Shown here one piece after another: positions 62,773 through 64,000 of a DNA stretch of 64,000 bases. This stretch comes from UBA7359 sp964523895 (GTDB lineage Bacteria; Pseudomonadota; Gammaproteobacteria; Eutrophobiales; Eutrophobiaceae). Location of the stretch: NCBI GenBank assembly GCA_964523895.1, contig CAZGBJ010000007.1, positions 42,258 through 106,257 of the forward strand, given 5' to 3'. Under the pieces are notes generated by a model, which did not search any database, had not been told where the DNA came from, and worked only from the letters and a program-made list of their open reading frames with translations. The stretch's first letter is position 1. Every line of letters begins with the position of its first letter. Both the position numbers and the translations under genes were made by a program.

Positions 62773-63899
62773 AATTATTTATAATAGTTTCTGAAGATTG
62801 GTCCTTCTGGTCGCATCGCCTTTCATTAGCCCAGGCAGCAATTGATGCAGGCTTCGATGTAACTGTACTGACTAAAGTAAATAAACTTGAAGATAAGATT
62901 AAAGAAAAAGGTATTAATGTTATTAATATTAATTTAGTCAGGTCGTCCAAATCTCCAATAACCGATTTACTGAATATTATTAAGCTGTTTAGTATTTTCA
63001 GGAAAGAAAAACCGGACATTATTCATAACGTTGCACTCAAGACAATATTGATTGGCTCGCTGGGAGCATTATTTAACAAAAATACTGTTGTTGTTAATGC
63101 CTTCACTGGCCTGGGCTATGTGTTTAGTTCTAATCAGCTACAGGCAAAGATAATACGATTATTTATTAAGCCGGTATTTCAACTAATAACATTAAAACAT
63201 AATTACTGGACGATATTTCAAAACCCGGATGATTCGAATTTATTTAATAGTTTAGGTTTAATCGAACCTGAACGAAGTGTGATAATACGAGGCTCGGGCG
63301 TAGACACGAATGAGTTTTTGCAAGCAACTGATACTAATAATACACCTGTAGTGATGTTAGCAAGTCGAATGTTGTGGGATAAAGGCATAGGTGAGTTTGT
63401 TGAAGCTGCAAAGCGACTACGTGATGAAAATAGTAATGCAAAGTTCATCCTTGTAGGTGATACGGATACGGATAATCCAATGTCCATACCTGTTTCGACT
63501 ATCAAACAATGGACAAATGAAGGCTATGTTAGCTGGGAAGGGCATAGTAATAATATGCCTGAAACATTAGCTTCGGCAAGTATTATTTGTTTGCCATCGT
63601 ATCGCGAAGGTTTGCCAAAAGTATTATTGGAAGCAGCAGCAGTAGGCAGGCCTTTAGTTGCTACTGATGTTCCCGGTTGTCGTGAAATAGTGAAAAATGG
63701 TGAGAATGGAATACTGGTTAAGTTAAAAGATGTGGATTCCTTATATAATGCGATGAAAATGTTGATTTCAAATAATGAGATGAGAAAGTTCATGGGTGAA
63801 CATAGCCGCGCGTTAGTAGAATCCGAATTGTCTACAGATATTATAAATAAACAAACATTACAGTTATATAAATTAGCGCGAAACAATGGAACTGTTTAA
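62754..63899 (+). CDS. Family 4 glycosyltransferase
   Basis: 381 residues, GT-B: LFIIVSEDWSFWSHRLSLAQAAIDAGFDVTVLT, PDIIHNVALKTILIGSLGAL, VNAFTGLGYVF, VIIRGSGVDTNEF, MLASRMLWDKGIGEFVEAAKRL, CLPSYREGLPKVLLEAAAVGRPLVATDVPG with E-X7-E. Similar proteins (PglA or WbpH-like) add the second sugar to undecaprenyl-linked N-acetylhexosamine, which fits its position directly before the initiating transferase gene. Confidence 0.92.
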   Translation: MDRKKLKLFIIVSEDWSFWSHRLSLAQAAIDAGFDVTVLTKVNKLEDKIKEKGINVININLVRSSKSPITDLLNIIKLFSIFRKEKPDIIHNVALKTILIGSLGALFNKNTVVVNAFTGLGYVFSSNQLQAKIIRLFIKPVFQLITLKHNYWTIFQNPDDSNLFNSLGLIEPERSVIIRGSGVDTNEFLQATDTNNTPVVMLASRMLWDKGIGEFVEAAKRLRDENSNAKFILVGDTDTDNPMSIPVSTIKQWTNEGYVSWEGHSNNMPETLASASIICLPSYREGLPKVLLEAAAVGRPLVATDVPGCREIVKNGENGILVKLKDVDSLYNAMKMLISNNEMRKFMGEHSRALVESELSTDIINKQTLQLYKLARNNGTV

Positions 63900-64000
63900 A
63901 TATCTATTTTTATTTGTCTTTCTTGCGATCATTTCAAGTCTTATTACTGATTTTATTCGACGCTTTTCAATAAAAAATAAATTATTCGATATTCCAAATG
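63886..64000 (+). CDS. WecA/WbpL-type undecaprenyl-phosphate sugar-1-phosphate transferase, start only
   Basis: 38 codons visible before the window ends, with no stop. One N-terminal membrane helix (FLFVFLAIISSLITDFI), then RRFSIKNKLFDIPN, which matches the early D-I-P-N motif of MraY/WecA-family enzymes. These transfer a phospho-N-acetylhexosamine to undecaprenyl phosphate, starting glycan assembly. ATG 63886 overlaps the end of the preceding gene by 14 bases in another frame, typical of coupled GT4-WecA pairs. Confidence 0.75.
   Translation, partial: MELFKYLFLFVFLAIISSLITDFIRRFSIKNKLFDIPN

Noticed and set aside
1..64000. CRISPR array or intact transposase
   Set aside because: No regularly spaced direct repeats and no transposase or integrase gene were found on either strand.

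Overview
The window is AT-rich bacterial DNA that reads as a gammaproteobacterium of undetermined order. Supporting signs are an RfaH gene with a matching ops element, gltX followed by tRNA-Ala and tRNA-Glu, and a leuCD pair. Roughly the first 8 kb is ordinary chromosome. From 8406 to the right edge almost everything belongs to one very large surface-polysaccharide (O-antigen or capsule type) locus that continues beyond the window.

Left part, 1-8405: a leftward pair (cytochrome P460 family protein cut by the edge; Sel1-repeat protein), then rightward acuI/yhdH, a hicB antitoxin gene with a frameshifted hicA remnant that overlaps the true start of leuC, leuD, a SAM methyltransferase, and gltX. 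A clear sigma70-type promoter overlaps the gltX stop and drives tRNA-Ala(GGC) and tRNA-Glu(TTC), followed by two hairpin terminators. Between these terminators the last 19 bases of tRNA-Glu are repeated, as at an integrase attachment scar. Next come a leftward orphan XRE-type regulator and a 328-bp MITE with 24-bp ends, 8-bp target duplications and nested palindromes.

Regulatory head of the locus, 8406-14004: uronic-acid nucleotide-sugar genes (UDP-glucuronate 4-epimerase, tviB-like dehydrogenase, ugd), cysC, and rfaH, closed by a terminator. A winged-helix regulator follows, then two perfect inverted repeats, the second of which abuts an ops element (13993-14004). RfaH encoded just upstream is therefore expected to antiterminate the long operon that starts at 14068.

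Main operon, 14068-64000, in modules: (a) ABC flippase; (b) pseudaminic-acid pathway pseB, pseC, pseH, pseG, pseI plus SpsF-type cytidylyltransferases, with an aldo/keto reductase and an unusual cytidylyltransferase-aminotransferase fusion; (c) inserted in it, a dedicated acylation set (unknown protein, KAS III, ACP, LpxD-like acyltransferase); (d) oxidoreductase, aminotransferase and acetyltransferase for another amino sugar, then two unfamiliar glycosyltransferase-like proteins; (e) CDP-sugar module rfbF, rfbG, 3,5-epimerase-like, C-methyltransferase, aminotransferase, NeuD-like acyltransferase; (f) WbuX/Y/Z-type amidation genes; (g) glycosyltransferases, a multi-spanning membrane protein and a membrane-anchored HicB-fold-like protein with a decayed second copy; (h) hddA, a split minimal thiamine-diphosphate enzyme, a PLP-family enzyme with His instead of the Schiff-base Lys, hddC, an SDR, a Nudix hydrolase, a TVP38-type membrane protein and a GDP-mannose-4,6-dehydratase-like enzyme; (i) more glycosyltransferases (one on the opposite strand), an SDR lacking its catalytic Tyr, asnB, and the start of a WecA-type phospho-sugar transferase.

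Together the genes point to a glycan with acidic sugars (uronic acids and a nonulosonic acid), several of them probably amidated or acylated, plus a C-methylated CDP-derived amino sugar and a GDP-activated heptose-type or branched sugar. No Wzy polymerase, no Wzx and no O-antigen ligase are recognisable in the window. The strongest leads for something undescribed are the acylation set (22663-25331), the thiamine-diphosphate/heptose module (46525-54026) and the duplicated HicB-fold membrane protein (44543-46402).
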